This document shows, piece after piece, positions 11,099-22,106 of a stretch of DNA of 64,000 bases. Position 1 is the first letter of the stretch. Each line of letters opens with the position of its first letter. The stretch is from Protea cynaroides (lineage: Eukaryota > Streptophyta > Magnoliopsida > Proteales > Proteaceae). The position numbers were made by a program, and so were the translations under genes. The stretch spans positions 119,963,666 through 120,027,665 of the forward strand of contig CM053276.1 of the NCBI GenBank assembly GCA_028583415.1, read 5' to 3'. Below the pieces are notes generated by a model. That model did not search any database, was not told the DNA's origin, and saw only the letters and a list, made by a program, of their open reading frames with translations.

Positions 11099-12700
11099 CC
11101 ATCCCTATTTTGTACCCCTTAAACTACCATCCAAACATAGGCCCAAACATGTGGACCCAAGCTGAAATCAAATGCAAGAGCAGCAGAAATGAAACGAAAT
11201 GGATAAAATTTAACAGCAGAAAAGAGATGGAATGGATAAACCAAGTCCAAAACAGAAGGGAATGAATATTGCAAATTTGAAACAAAACATTTGCGAAGGT
11301 AGTCACATAACATTCCATCAATTTTATTAGCTTTTTCTTTTCAATTCTAAACTCACTCTTCTACTCAGTGTAGGAAGGCCAGATAAAAAAAGATGAGGCA
11401 TAATTGTACAATGGCCATCAAATGAAATGGTTTTTGGAGGCCACGCCGACCAAGGTTGGAAACTTGAAGTCACTCAATCTTTTGAAGTTACCACCAACAG
11501 CCCTAGGGCACCAATAAGTATATACTGCAAAACATAATAACTCGAGTTAGAAACCAGATATCTAAAGTCCGTCTCACATAATTCATCGTATTGAATATTG
11601 AGAAATCAGAAACATATAAAAGCTCATCCGTGATATATCGCCTACCCTGAAGAGATTAGATGCTCTTACACAAATTTTTATTAACAGCAAATGAAATCAA
11701 TTACTTAGAGAGAGAGAGAGAGAGAGCAGTTTGAAATTGTAGAGCCACAAGCTTAGACTGGAAGAATTAGCTCTTCAGGTAAAATATCTTGCAGAATCTC
11801 AAACAACCAGAAAAAGTTATTAAGAAAACCTGGTCAACGACCAACATAAATATTTCTTGCTTTTGTATTAATGGCAAAAAAAACCCTTGGACTGCACAAT
11901 CCAATATAGAATCTATGGACTCCACACTTAGTTGTGCTCTTTAATGTGGCAGTTCCGACCATTGGATATCTAGGATTTTAGGGAATGGTCTAGATTCTCC
12001 ATGTGTCAAATTTCAAACTCAAATTCAATAAATACTCTCTCATGTATTGGCATGCACCCAAACTCGTAGTGCAGGATTTTTTATGCTTTACTTTGCTACT
12101 TGGCCTGCTCCTTTTGGGCTGAAACTGCAGGGGACCTAGGGTTTTTAGCTGTCCAATAAATTTCAGTCCCATTAAACCTTGCACACAGCAGATATTTGCA
12201 CTGGTAGAGATACACTAGGGACTGAGCAGACGACAAAAATCATGCCCGGAAAATTTTAAAATGTGACAAATTGACGGCTTATACCACTTTCCATTATATA
12301 TGTCAATTACTAGCAGATAAATCAGATGTCTATTTGTCATCCCCACCCCCCAAACCCCTTAAAAAGGACAGAAAAAAACAGGTCTAAAAGAGACAAACCT
12401 TTATGATGGGCTTTTCAGTCATGATAATTGTAACCCAGCTGACGTATGGTAAGAACCTGCAAAATATTGTCAAAAATGAATATTATTCCAGTGAATAAGG
12501 CAGCTGCAAAGTTGTTCTTGCCATCATCTACACCACCATATCAGAAAACTGGACCATTTAGTGAAGAAAGTTACGCCTGAACAACAACCCCTTTCCTGTC
12601 GATGATGTGCAGACACTTAACCAATTAAAAAATAGATGCAAGTGGCTGGACAGGCTGATCAACCAGCCCCAGTATGCTATGTGTCCATGCATACAATAAC

Positions 12701-12819
12701 AGATTGGGAATGGTCACAAAAAATGGTCTGATACTGCAATATAAGTAGAGGATATGCTAGATTGGGAATAGTCACAAAAATGATCTGATACTGCAACAAT
12801 ACAAATAGAGGATGTGCAA
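12701..12819. repeat. Tandem duplication of about 58 bp
   Basis: Copies start at 12701 and 12759 with AGATTGGGAAT(A)GTCACAAAAA and share TCTGATACTGCAA and TAGAGGAT. They lie in the SEC11 intron between exons 6 and 7. Confidence 0.85.
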
Positions 12820-15369
12820 TGTGTATAAATTTTCCATGCCATGTACAGTACATAGTATATGTATTTTGGGCCACATACAGTATACGGTGGCCTTCTTTAC
12901 CAACCGACACAAAAATTCCTCCTGCTTATTGAAAAAAGAGAGAACATTGTAAGCCAATGAACCGAAATATTGAAGTGTCATATGTAGGATACTTAACATA
13001 AAACTGAAAACAACCTATAAATAATATATACACGCTTGGGGGGTGGGGATAAATCAAGAGCTGTAATACTAAGAGTACCAGTGCATGCTTAACATGGCAA
13101 ATTTAGAGAAACTGGAGTATCCAAGCCTATGATCAATAAAAAAAAGTAATGCTCAAAATCTTTACCCTACGGCTCTCCCCATAATATGGTGACGCTGAAG
13201 CCAGAGTTGACCATGACCATACAAAATTCTGTCATCCCCAAAGTTATTATTCCCTGCAAGGAAAAAGGCACTCATAAAATGGAGGAATTAAGCACAAGAA
13301 TTACTAAAGACAGCCAAAAATGCAAATTTAGGATACAGTGAAAATATTTTGAAGCACTAAAGCTAGATTCCCTTAGGCCATGTTTTTGTTTGGCAAGAAA
13401 TGAATAGAAAAGAAAAGAAATAAGCATCAAGTAAAGAAAAGTAAAAAATTAAAAAATTCTTATACAATTTTGAAAATAAACTTTGTGAGAAGAAAGAAAG
13501 CAAATTTTACAATTCCCAAGGTGATTTCAAATTTGAAAAAAGAACAGTCCTGATGCATCACGTCAGATAATGATCTTAATTCCCATATGGAGGCTTACAC
13601 GTAAGTTTACAAGGCCCACAAGGGGCAGGTGACAGTCCAATGAGCCGAAATTGAGCTTTGGGTAGTTATATTATAGGTTAGGCCTTTTAATTGCTTGGGT
13701 ATTATTGTAACGGGTTTAATTTATAAGCCCTAAAGTGAGCGAGAAGTTAGTACATGGGATTAGTAGTTAAGCCTTTGCATTAGATTGTAATACTTAATAG
13801 CTCTTAAAGATTCTGTTTTGAGTTTATTTACTTTAACTCAGTTATTAATGACTGGACGAAACCAAGAAATAACCCCTCACGTAGTCACATGCGAAGTTAT
13901 AGAAGATCTCCCGTAAGATCCAACAATTCCATTGGATTGAGTATGATTATATATGTGATAACATCTACTATATCAGGAATAGTATAATAGAATGATCAGG
14001 AGTCTTTTTATGAGTCAGTTTATGCAATTTAAAAAATTGTATATAGTGTATACACCCTACCCAAATCTATTGGACATGCTTTGAGTAAAGAATTAAGAGT
14101 TTTTTATCAATTGTTTTGGAGCTGTTGAGCAGTGCATAAGGGATTGATATTCCTCCTCCTACTTCTGTTTTTCTCTGAGATCAAGTTTTATCTTTTCCTC
14201 TTCTCTTCTACTGCTCTTCTTCTTCCAACTTATTATTATTATTTCTTCTATTGGGTTTTCTACATTGTTTCAGGCTGCGTTCACTTGAAACAACTACTTC
14301 TAATATGTGCTCTGTTTTGCTTCAACTTCCATAATATGGATTTATGGTATTAAAGACTACTTCTCTAAGATTCTGTTATGTTCTGCCGCTATTTAGTCAT
14401 CCTAACAGTAGTAGGATTTTCCCACATAGGCTTATCTAGCAATTGGATCTCTGTGATATCTTACCAACCTATTCTGCCGATAAAGAAAGACACTTGACCA
14501 GGGTATTAGGATAATCTGATCTCTCTATCTCGAGGTATCAGATTTCTCCCTAATTCTGTCCTATTATTTGTTTTTGCAATCCTGTTTGTACTAATCTGTT
14601 GATGGATTTTTTGGGTTCGGGATTAGCATATATCTTCTTTTATTTTCTTTTCCACTGACAACCAAACAACTAGAAAGCAGAGTATTCCTGCTTTTCTCTC
14701 TTTTTTTCCTATTCATTTGTTGCTTAAAAAGCAAAGCCTTAAGTGTCATGCAAGGTGTTGATTATAAATAATTCTCCAATGGCTTCCAAAAGACTTCCTT
14801 AATAAAGAACATCATATACAATATGGAAAAATCATATCTTTTTTTGTGTCTTAACTCTTAAGACATCAACGTTTGAAGAGTTTGGCACCTTTTGTAAGAA
14901 CATCAACCTCACCAGTATCTTTCCGTTCATGTACCTGCCAAAGTGTACCAGAGGAATCAAATAACCAAAACATAAATTCATTATTAAGATTAAGATAGTT
15001 CCAATAAGAACCATTTGATGCATTTTAATGAATTAAAATCAAAGCACCAATTTGCTAGGGGCTTGAAACAATCCAGAGTACTAAGATAAGATGCTTCCCA
15101 TGATCAATGGGAAAAAGTTATTCTCAACATGAGTATCCAGAGGTAGAATGATGAAGAATTTGGTGGATTGTATGTTTATCTGGTTTTTTTTTAAAGAAGG
15201 TAGATTTTGGACAAGAAGACTGTTAAAGTGGGAAAACCCACAGCCTTGTGGAGTCCAACCCAAAAGTTCATGGTTTTTCCCACATTTTTAACATGGTACC
15301 AGAACTCGTTCCCTCTCCTTTTCTTTCCTCTCTCTCTCTCTCTTCATGCGTCCCTGATCATGATGCAAC

Positions 15370-15855
15370 TCAATCACTCTCAAGATTCACGTCATCAGAT
15401 GGTCTCAAAAAGTACCATGGTTTATTCACACCTTTTCCAGCAATACCATATCCCATGCCCAGCCAGTACTTCTCATCCTCTGGCAGACTCACCTTTGGGG
15501 CTCCCTTCCTTCTTTCCTTTCTTCTTCTTCGAGCTGTCCCTTTCAACATCTTTTTCTTCCTCGGCTCCACCAACAAAGGAACAAATTTCAGGCCTTCAAA
15601 GAGATTAATATGACTTGATTTTTATTCTGATGAGACAGGTGCACCGGCTTGAGCATCAAGAGGTAGACCACGATTTTGCCTGAGGCTCTCCAGATGGATT
15701 CTGCATCACGCTTTCTGGCTTGTTCTCGCTCGAGCTGCTCTTCTCTGGCTGTGACTTCTTCATCAGTTGGACTTTATCTGTGTTTTCACAGCTATGAACA
15801 TTCCAGCGCTTTTGAGGTAGAATGGTAGAATGTTTATACATCCACGACCAACCAT
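15370..15855 (-). pseudogene. LENG1-like (CIR N-terminal domain) gene fragment inside the TRIM-like element
   Basis: The minus strand reads from an ATG at 15855 (MVGRGCINILP) into PQKRWNVHSCENTDKVQ, then in another frame DEEVTAREEQLEREQARKRD, LRQNRGLPLDAQAGAPVSSE, SSHINLFEGLKFVPL and DEKYWLG..GIAGKGVNKPWY. This order fits plant homologues of leukocyte receptor cluster member 1, nuclear proteins with an N-terminal CIR domain. An 8-nt duplication (ATTCTACC) follows the start and further frame changes and stops occur. No intron is seen across the matched stretch, which suggests an RNA-derived copy. Identification is from memory of the family. Confidence 0.65.
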
Positions 15856-16017
15856 AATTTACCTGCAGTTAATCTCAGAATTCAGAGGTTATATGTTCAG
15901 AGATTTCATGAACTTCTTTGGTTGAAAAAAGTTGGAATAGCAACAGGATGACAAAAGAAGTAACAGTAACAACAGGAAAACAAAAGAAGTTTTTATGAAA
16001 AATGTGGTAAGTGTATT

Positions 16018-16740
16018 ACAATCCAGAGGTGGAGAATTTTCCAATGTTCCCTAGCAAAGGGAATTCAATTTTCAGGTCAAGCATACCAGGTCGAAGAAGT
16101 GCAGAGTCTAGAGTATCAGCCTGCTTAGTTGCCATTATTACCTTCACATTCAGCAAACCCATCCATCTGATTGAGGATTTCCAGTAGTTGTTGAACCTCT
16201 CTGTCTGCTCCAGTTTGAGAATCAAATTGAACTGTACCAGTAGCATCCATCTCCTCTATAAATATAGCCAGAGCATTCTCTTTGGCAAGATGAAAAACAT
16301 TACGAACCATCCTTGGGCCCTCGCCCAAATACTTTTGAACAGATTAAGAGCCTATCACTCTGATGAAACAACAGTCATTCTGATGAAACAACAGCCTTGG
16401 CAAGCATGGCAAGCATCGTATTACCCATGCCAGGTGGACCAAAAGTAACACTCCTCAAAGAGGATCTATTCCAATTCGCTCGTATAACTCATGATGCTTC
16501 AAAGGTAACTCAACAGCTTCACAAATGTCCTGCTTTTGAATGCCATATACCCCTATATCATTTAATGTAATATCCGGCTTCTCAGACCGGCTCAACGATG
16601 AGATACTTGAGTCAGCTTTGGTGTTGCAACACGTCGACGAGGGCATCGGAGTGCCGACGAGCCATTGATGCTAAAGGCTTCAACAGCTCCCAAGAGCATT
16701 GGAGTGCTGAAGCGGAGCCACTGACACTATAGGCTTCTCA
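16018..16740 (-). pseudogene. RPT3: 26S proteasome ATPase RPT3 fragment inside the TRIM-like element
   Basis: The minus strand encodes ADSSISSLSRSEKPDITLND, AVELPLKHHELYERIGIDP, GPPGMGNTMLA, GEGPRMVRNVFHLAKENALA, FIEEMDATGTVQFDSQTGAD, LNQMDGF and NVKVIMATKQADTLDSALLR, then RPGMLDLKIEFPL, all in RPT3 order. RPT3 is one of six AAA ATPases of the proteasome base. The Walker A lysine is replaced (GPPGMGNT, not GPPGTGKT), the Walker B DE is EE, and stops and frameshifts break the frame. The match ends abruptly at about 16018. A stretch of about 57 bp is duplicated at 16622-16738. No introns are seen. Confidence 0.9.
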
Positions 16741-17745
16741 GTGGTCCAATGATGGTTTGGTGTTTGGGTTCAACAACCATAATTGATGCAGCCTTTATTT
16801 TTTTTCTCCACTAACAATTTTTTCAATGAAATATTTATAGAAGTGGGAAAACCAATGACCTGGGGAGTCCAACCCATAGGGTGGAAACTTTAACAAAGAC
16901 CAATTTAAAAAAATTTCTCATCCAAAAGACTTTATCTATTCTGCTCTCTTTCAGCTTTCCCTCTCATCGGCAATAATCTATCAGAAATGGTCATTTTGAT
17001 TTTGTTTTGTTGATGCTTCTGTGGCTAATCATTCTTCCATAGTGGAATGAATCACCCCCACCCCTCCCCTTATTATTTGATGAAGCTTTCTTTTGGAGAT
17101 CATGGAAGAATTATGGAGAGGTCACTAAAAGGTTTTTTGTATTTCTTCTTCTTCTTTCAATGATAAATATCAAAAGAGATCCCATTGAATAGCGCCATCT
17201 GGATCACATTTTACTGGAGTATTTTGCTTCGACGAAAGTATCACATTTTCAAGAGGAAATGTACAGAGATTCACTACATCATTCTGGGTTATAAAGTAAT
17301 GATTATCAAGTGGACACTTGTGTCCCCAACGCTTTCCAGGGTCATAGGATGGAAGCTAAAAAAAATGATTACAAAGGTTTTCACAAAGTTGGTATTAAAC
17401 AAATGTCTCCACAATACATGACAATAAAAAAGGAATGGGCAGGCAACCGTTTCTTGAGATTACCTTAATTACTCGATGGACGATTGGAATTCACTTCCCT
17501 GGAACAAAATAAAGGTAAGTCCAGAAGGATATATCAGCAAAAGTATACAGAATCACAGATGATATATACACACACACACACACTCTCTAAATTGAGGTAA
17601 ACTAAGGAATATGAGGAAAGATAAGAAACAAAGGCCAAACATTCACTTCTTTCTAGTTACTAGAAAAAATATCCATAGATAATAAATGAGAATAGTAATG
17701 AAAAAAAAAAGAGGACCCTTAAGGGGTAAAAAGCAAGGGGCTGGC

Positions 17746-18165
17746 ATCAAAGGTAATAAATCCAAACCCAGCCAAAAAGGTAAACATGGACTTAAGATCT
17801 AAACAAGAATGCAACATCTAGGTCATTGAGGCATTCGAGAGAACTTTTCTAGTTGCCCTTCAAAAAAATAAATCTCCTGTGGTTCTTGAGAGGCACACAT
17901 GTGTGGCATCAGGTGAACATCACACTCATCGGAATCAAAGGAAATCAAAGGTAGTAAATCCAAACCCAACCAAAAAAGGTAAGAATTTATGTTGTTGAGG
18001 CATAAGATTTAAACAAGTATGCAATATCTATGTTGTTGAGGCATTTGAATGTTCTTTCACAAGAGAGAACTTCTGTTGTTGCCTGGCAAAAAAATTTGTC
18101 TCCTGTGGTTTAAGAGAGGCACAGATGAGTGGCATCAGCTGAACATCACATTCATTGGATGATAT
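17746..18165. repeat. Tandem duplication of about 200-220 bp in a SEC11 intron
   Basis: Copies begin at about 17746 and 17944 (ATCAAAGGTAATAAATCC and ATCAAAGGTAGTAAATCC). They share AAACAAGAATGCAA/AAACAAGTATGCAA, CTCCTGTGGTT and GAGAGGCACA in order, with many differences. It is an old duplication. Confidence 0.8.
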
Positions 18166-19657
18166 GACAATTGTGAAGAGATTTTAGAAGCATGGTTGAT
18201 GGCTCCAAAGCAGATTCCTTTTATTGCAAGCCCATTTTGAAAACATACTTTCCTTTAATGCATTTACAGTTCCAGGCAATATAATGGATCTTATGCTGCC
18301 AGAACATGTTGAATTGGCAGGAGCAAATATCATCTGCAATATGTCTCATTTTAAGAGCACTGTTAGGCAGGAACCCCCAATTGATGGGAATCCACAGAAG
18401 AGATCAACTATCCCAAAGATGTGTGTGACAGATGATTGCCATGATCCCCAACCATGTATCTCTGTATTTGTTTGGACACCGAGACAAAATTTCCCATTAC
18501 AACATCAAAGACTCCCATTATATTCATAGAACATATAATAGAAAACCTTTCAAGTGGGAGCCATCAAATGGTAGGACCTGATCACCTGAGTACTATGGGG
18601 ACCCACACCTTCCTACTGATCATGTGCTCCACACTAAATGATGCTGCTTCTTAGGGAATAAAACAGGCTTTCCATTTTCCCTTTTTCCACACACAACTAA
18701 TGACTCTAGATTGTATTTTGCTATTTTATTGGGAAGAAATATATACCTGCCCTTTAGTTGCATACAAATGAATCAGAAAGTAAAAAAAGACGGACTCTCG
18801 TCAATGTCATCAGCGCTCTATTGATAACATTGTATATCAGCATCAGTATGTCAAATATAAAATAAGTACTCAGGAATGGAATGTTGTCAATAAAAAAAAC
18901 AGACTTACAGATACCAGACTACTACTAGACAACAAAGTTCTCAACTTTCAAAACTCCTGGGGCACAATAACTAAATTTTTAATACCTATTCCTTCTCTCA
19001 GTTTCCCTTTTCTTTATTCTTCTTTTCTACCTTTTAGCACTCTTCACAACAGACTTAATTCCTCTGTTTACATGTTATGTTCAAAAACTCATGGCAGAAA
19101 AGTAATAGCTATTTAATATTGAAATTCTTCATAGCTATGATCATCTTCCTCAATGCAAGTCCTTCCACTGCACTAGAAAATTTTAAATGGAAACATGAAT
19201 TATATATTTGATCAAGTTCCATGACCAGAAACCCAATTCTAATTTAGGCAACATCAAAAAAATATTAAATGGTTCCCTTCTGAATAACTTAAGGGAGCAA
19301 CCAGATTCCGCGCATTGATAAAATTTTAAAAGAAAAACTGGAAATGTGTTTCTAGTAGAATAAAACAAGGGAGTTATTATGGATGTCAAACAAGCTTAGC
19401 CACATATGTCTACGGTAAATAAACTATGCCATTACATAGAATAAATGAATGTACAAAGACCATGAAAAAACACATACGTCAACATTAAAGACACAATTTC
19501 CCCTGCACGAATAGGGTCCTTGCTCATGTGCAAAAACAAAATATCCCCCTGCAAGAGAAATAAATGGTTATGCACTAAATCTATAAATGAAAGCAAGCAA
19601 AATATACTAAAGGACACACTATTAAGGCAACTATACTAATGCTCAAGTTAATATTCA

Positions 19658-19834
19658 ACCATAAAGGGCATACCCAGTACATGAGGTCCCGCCATTGCGG
19701 GGTCTGGGGAGGGGTTAATGTATGCAGCCTTACCCCTGCTTCGCAGAGAAGCTGTTTCCAGATTTGAACCCATGACCACCATGTCACAATGGAGTAACCT
19801 TACAGCCTTACCATTGCAAGGCCCGCCCTCTAAA
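19658..19834 (-). mobile_element. Au-like tRNA-derived SINE
   Basis: Minus strand: GGGCGGGCCTTGCAATGGTA (box A region), GGTCATGGGTTCAAATC (box B), then GGGGTAAGGCTGCATACATT and CTCCCCAGACCCCGCAATGG, the hallmark body of Au-type plant SINEs. The flanks TTAATATTCA (19648-19657) and TTAATACTCA (19835-19844) form a 9/10 target-site duplication. It lies in the SEC11 intron between exons 2 and 3. Confidence 0.9.
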
Positions 19835-20302
19835 TTAATACTCAGCATACAAACTTAGAATAAAATAGCGGAAACCTAATATGAGCAAAGTCATACTTGC
19901 ACTGTTGAGGAATTACTTTGAGCATTATAGACAGAGATTAGAACGAGAGAACTGATTACTTTGTAAGAACAAAAAATAAAAACTCAGACGAATAAAGACA
20001 AATTTTAAATTCAGCACTTGACATTCAAATAATTTATTCCCATTTGCACACGACATGCTGTAGCTAACAATTCCTGTTATTCTTTTAGTTGTTTGATGGC
20101 AGCTTTTAATAGATTGCAGAGTGTGGACGAATGAAGAGTACAGAATCTGGAGGAACAGAATTTTCATGAAGTGCAGGCAACTATTGATGTTTTACAAAAC
20201 AACAAGAACTTATAACTAATGTATCAGGATGAAAGCTATTCATTGGTTATCTTAATCATTAAACGAGCATTATAAACTATATAGAAAGCATAAAATAAGT
20301 AT

Positions 20303-20376
20303 GGCAATCCAGAAAACCCATCTCCCTCCCTCCCTCCCTCTCTCACAGTGTCAAAGTATGGGTTTTCTGGATTGCC
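20303..20376. repeat. Perfect 19-bp inverted repeat around a TCCC tract
   Basis: GGCAATCCAGAAAACCCAT (20303-20321) is exactly mirrored at 20358-20376. The 36-nt spacer begins with a (TCCC)n run. The transcript could form a hairpin. No transposon ends are recognisable. Confidence 0.95.
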
Positions 20377-20436
20377 TAGCATCCTACTCCATAAAGCATG
20401 GGCGGTCCTATAATCGTCTCATATGATCTCTCTTCA

Positions 20437-21012
20437 TGTTAAAGCATTATGAGTGTTATCATAGTTAGATTAGGATTTATGTTGATTTATTGTCACTTAG
20501 TATTAGGAAGGTCATACTTGTAGTTTTGACTCTTTAATATTTATTATAAATAAAGGCTACACGGTTGGGTGGAGCTAAGTCTATCCCATTGTTCTCAACT
20601 TCTCCTCTTTTCTTCTCTCTTTCTTTCGTCTTCTCACTACTACTTCTTACTGTTTTATTTTCTTACATGGTATTGGAGCGGTGCTGATCAATGACTTCAA
20701 TCTTCTAACCATTGCTGTCTCTACTGCTGATACTCTTCCTCCGGTTTCTTTCAGTAAGAATCTGCCATCTTTTGTCATTGATTTAATCCTCTCTAATTGC
20801 AATTGTTAAAGTGCCTAAAGTGTTATCATAATTAGATTAGGATTATGTAAAGTTACTGTCGATTAGTATTAGGAAAGGCATAAATACTTGTAATTTTGAC
20901 TATTTAATATTTATTATAAATAAAAGCTATACGGTTCCCATCATTCTCAACTTCTCCTCTTCTCTTTTTCCTTCTTCTCCACTGCTACTTCTTCCTGTTT
21001 TACTTTCTCACA
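20437..21012 (+). mobile_element. TRIM (terminal-repeat retrotransposon in miniature)
   Basis: LTRs at 20437-20667 and 20804-21012 both start TGTTAAAG, share TGTTATCATA(G/A)TTAGATTAGGA and ATTTATTATAAATAAA, and end TTCTTACA or TTCTCACA. A primer-binding site TGGTATTGGAGCGGTGC follows the first LTR directly. The internal part is only 136 bp and cannot code. No target-site duplication was found, so the flanks may have changed. Confidence 0.85.
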
Positions 21013-21671
21013 ATTTTAAAATTGAATATGTTAATCTCAAAGAGCTCTATAAACCTCCAAAAAAATCCACCATGATCAAGGTGCAAAATTTCAGATTTTG
21101 CCCTCTCCCAAAATCAAAATATTTTGGTGAAATTTCAATTTTTTCTGTATAATTTTGCATATAAATTTTAATAGTCGTTTTGTTTTGGTTCCTTACAAAT
21201 AAAATATATTTCAGTTATTTCAGCAAAATTCCAAACATTGAAGTCCATGATTTAATATGTAGGGTGGGATAATCTTCAATGTGTTTCCTCTCTATGTAAT
21301 TGAACCAAGATAGCAATGCCATAATTTAACTAGCCATCATTTCTACTCCTTTTTCATCCATCCCCAACAACTCTTTGCAGACACAATTGTCCAAGTACAG
21401 AAATTCAAGGGAGGGGGGAGCGTAAACCTCCAGAATGGACCCCCAAATAAAATGAGATAAAAATTTGGGACGTTTTATTAAAATGTTTTGTCACCTGCTA
21501 TGCAACACAACATAAACTCCCTAAGCACAAATAACATTCTCATTTTCAATGTTAGAGATTTCACCTGGGGGTGATTTTGACTCCTGGGGGAACAGAAATA
21601 TATTGCCACTTTTGACGGATCTCCTATGAAATTAGATCGTCTCCACCTTGATCAAAGATCTCTAACCTAAC

Positions 21672-21916
21672 TGTTGAATCAGAGATTGAGAATGAATGAG
21701 TGAGTTGATTTACCTCACCCCCAAATGTTTTTATTTATAATCAACTATAATGAGGTAAATAAGGAAAGTAGGTAAAGCTGACCCAACACACACTACACAT
21801 TTAACACATTTAACATATGTTAAATGTGTGTACATGAGTTGTCATTCTTATCTTCTTATCCTAAACAGATCTACTTAAATTGAACCGAACCGTGAATCAG
21901 TTCATTACTTACAATA
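21672..21916 (-). repeat. 3' LTR of the 5.5-kb Copia element
   Basis: It is closely similar to 26933-27170, with a short indel in the ACATTTAACACATTTAACA region. Its terminal dinucleotide reads TA where the other LTR keeps CA. Confidence 0.95.
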
Positions 21917-22106
21917 CTCCCCCTCAAGTTGGTACATATATGTCATGCATGCCCAACTTGGACAAAATGACATGAAACTGTTTTCCAGGTAGTCCTTTGG
22001 TGAAGATGTCCTCAAGCCGGTCAGTTGATTTAACAAAAGGAATCTGAATCTAACCACTTTTCAACTTTTCCTTTATGAAATGCCGATCTATTTCTACATG
22101 CTTAGT

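Larger units (their letters stand above)
15221..16895 (+). mobile_element. TRIM-like LTR element carrying two host gene fragments
   Basis: The left terminal repeat (15221-15293, 73 bp) starts TGTTAAAGTGGGAAAACCC and ends TTTTTAACA. The right one (16836-16895, 60 bp) shares GTGGGAAAACC, GGAGTCCAACCCA and TTTAACA. The 5-bp duplication AAGAC is perfect at 15216-15220 and 16896-16900. A primer-binding-like TGGTACCAGAAC follows the left repeat directly. The interior has no gag or pol. It holds antisense pieces of a LENG1-like gene (15370-15855) and of proteasome ATPase RPT3 (16018-16740), plus a (CT)n run near 15330. No clear polypurine tract precedes the right repeat, whose first bases read TA instead of TG. 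It sits in the SEC11 intron between exons 4 and 5. Confidence 0.8.

Noticed and set aside
13551..13925. Possible solo LTR (TGATGCATCACG ... GATCCAACA)
   Set aside because: It has TG and CA ends, but no duplication, primer-binding site or second copy in the window.
18224..18654. Overlapping open frames of 60-100 codons on the plus strand
   Set aside because: They lie in a SEC11 intron and have no recognisable domain, intron pattern or conserved motif.
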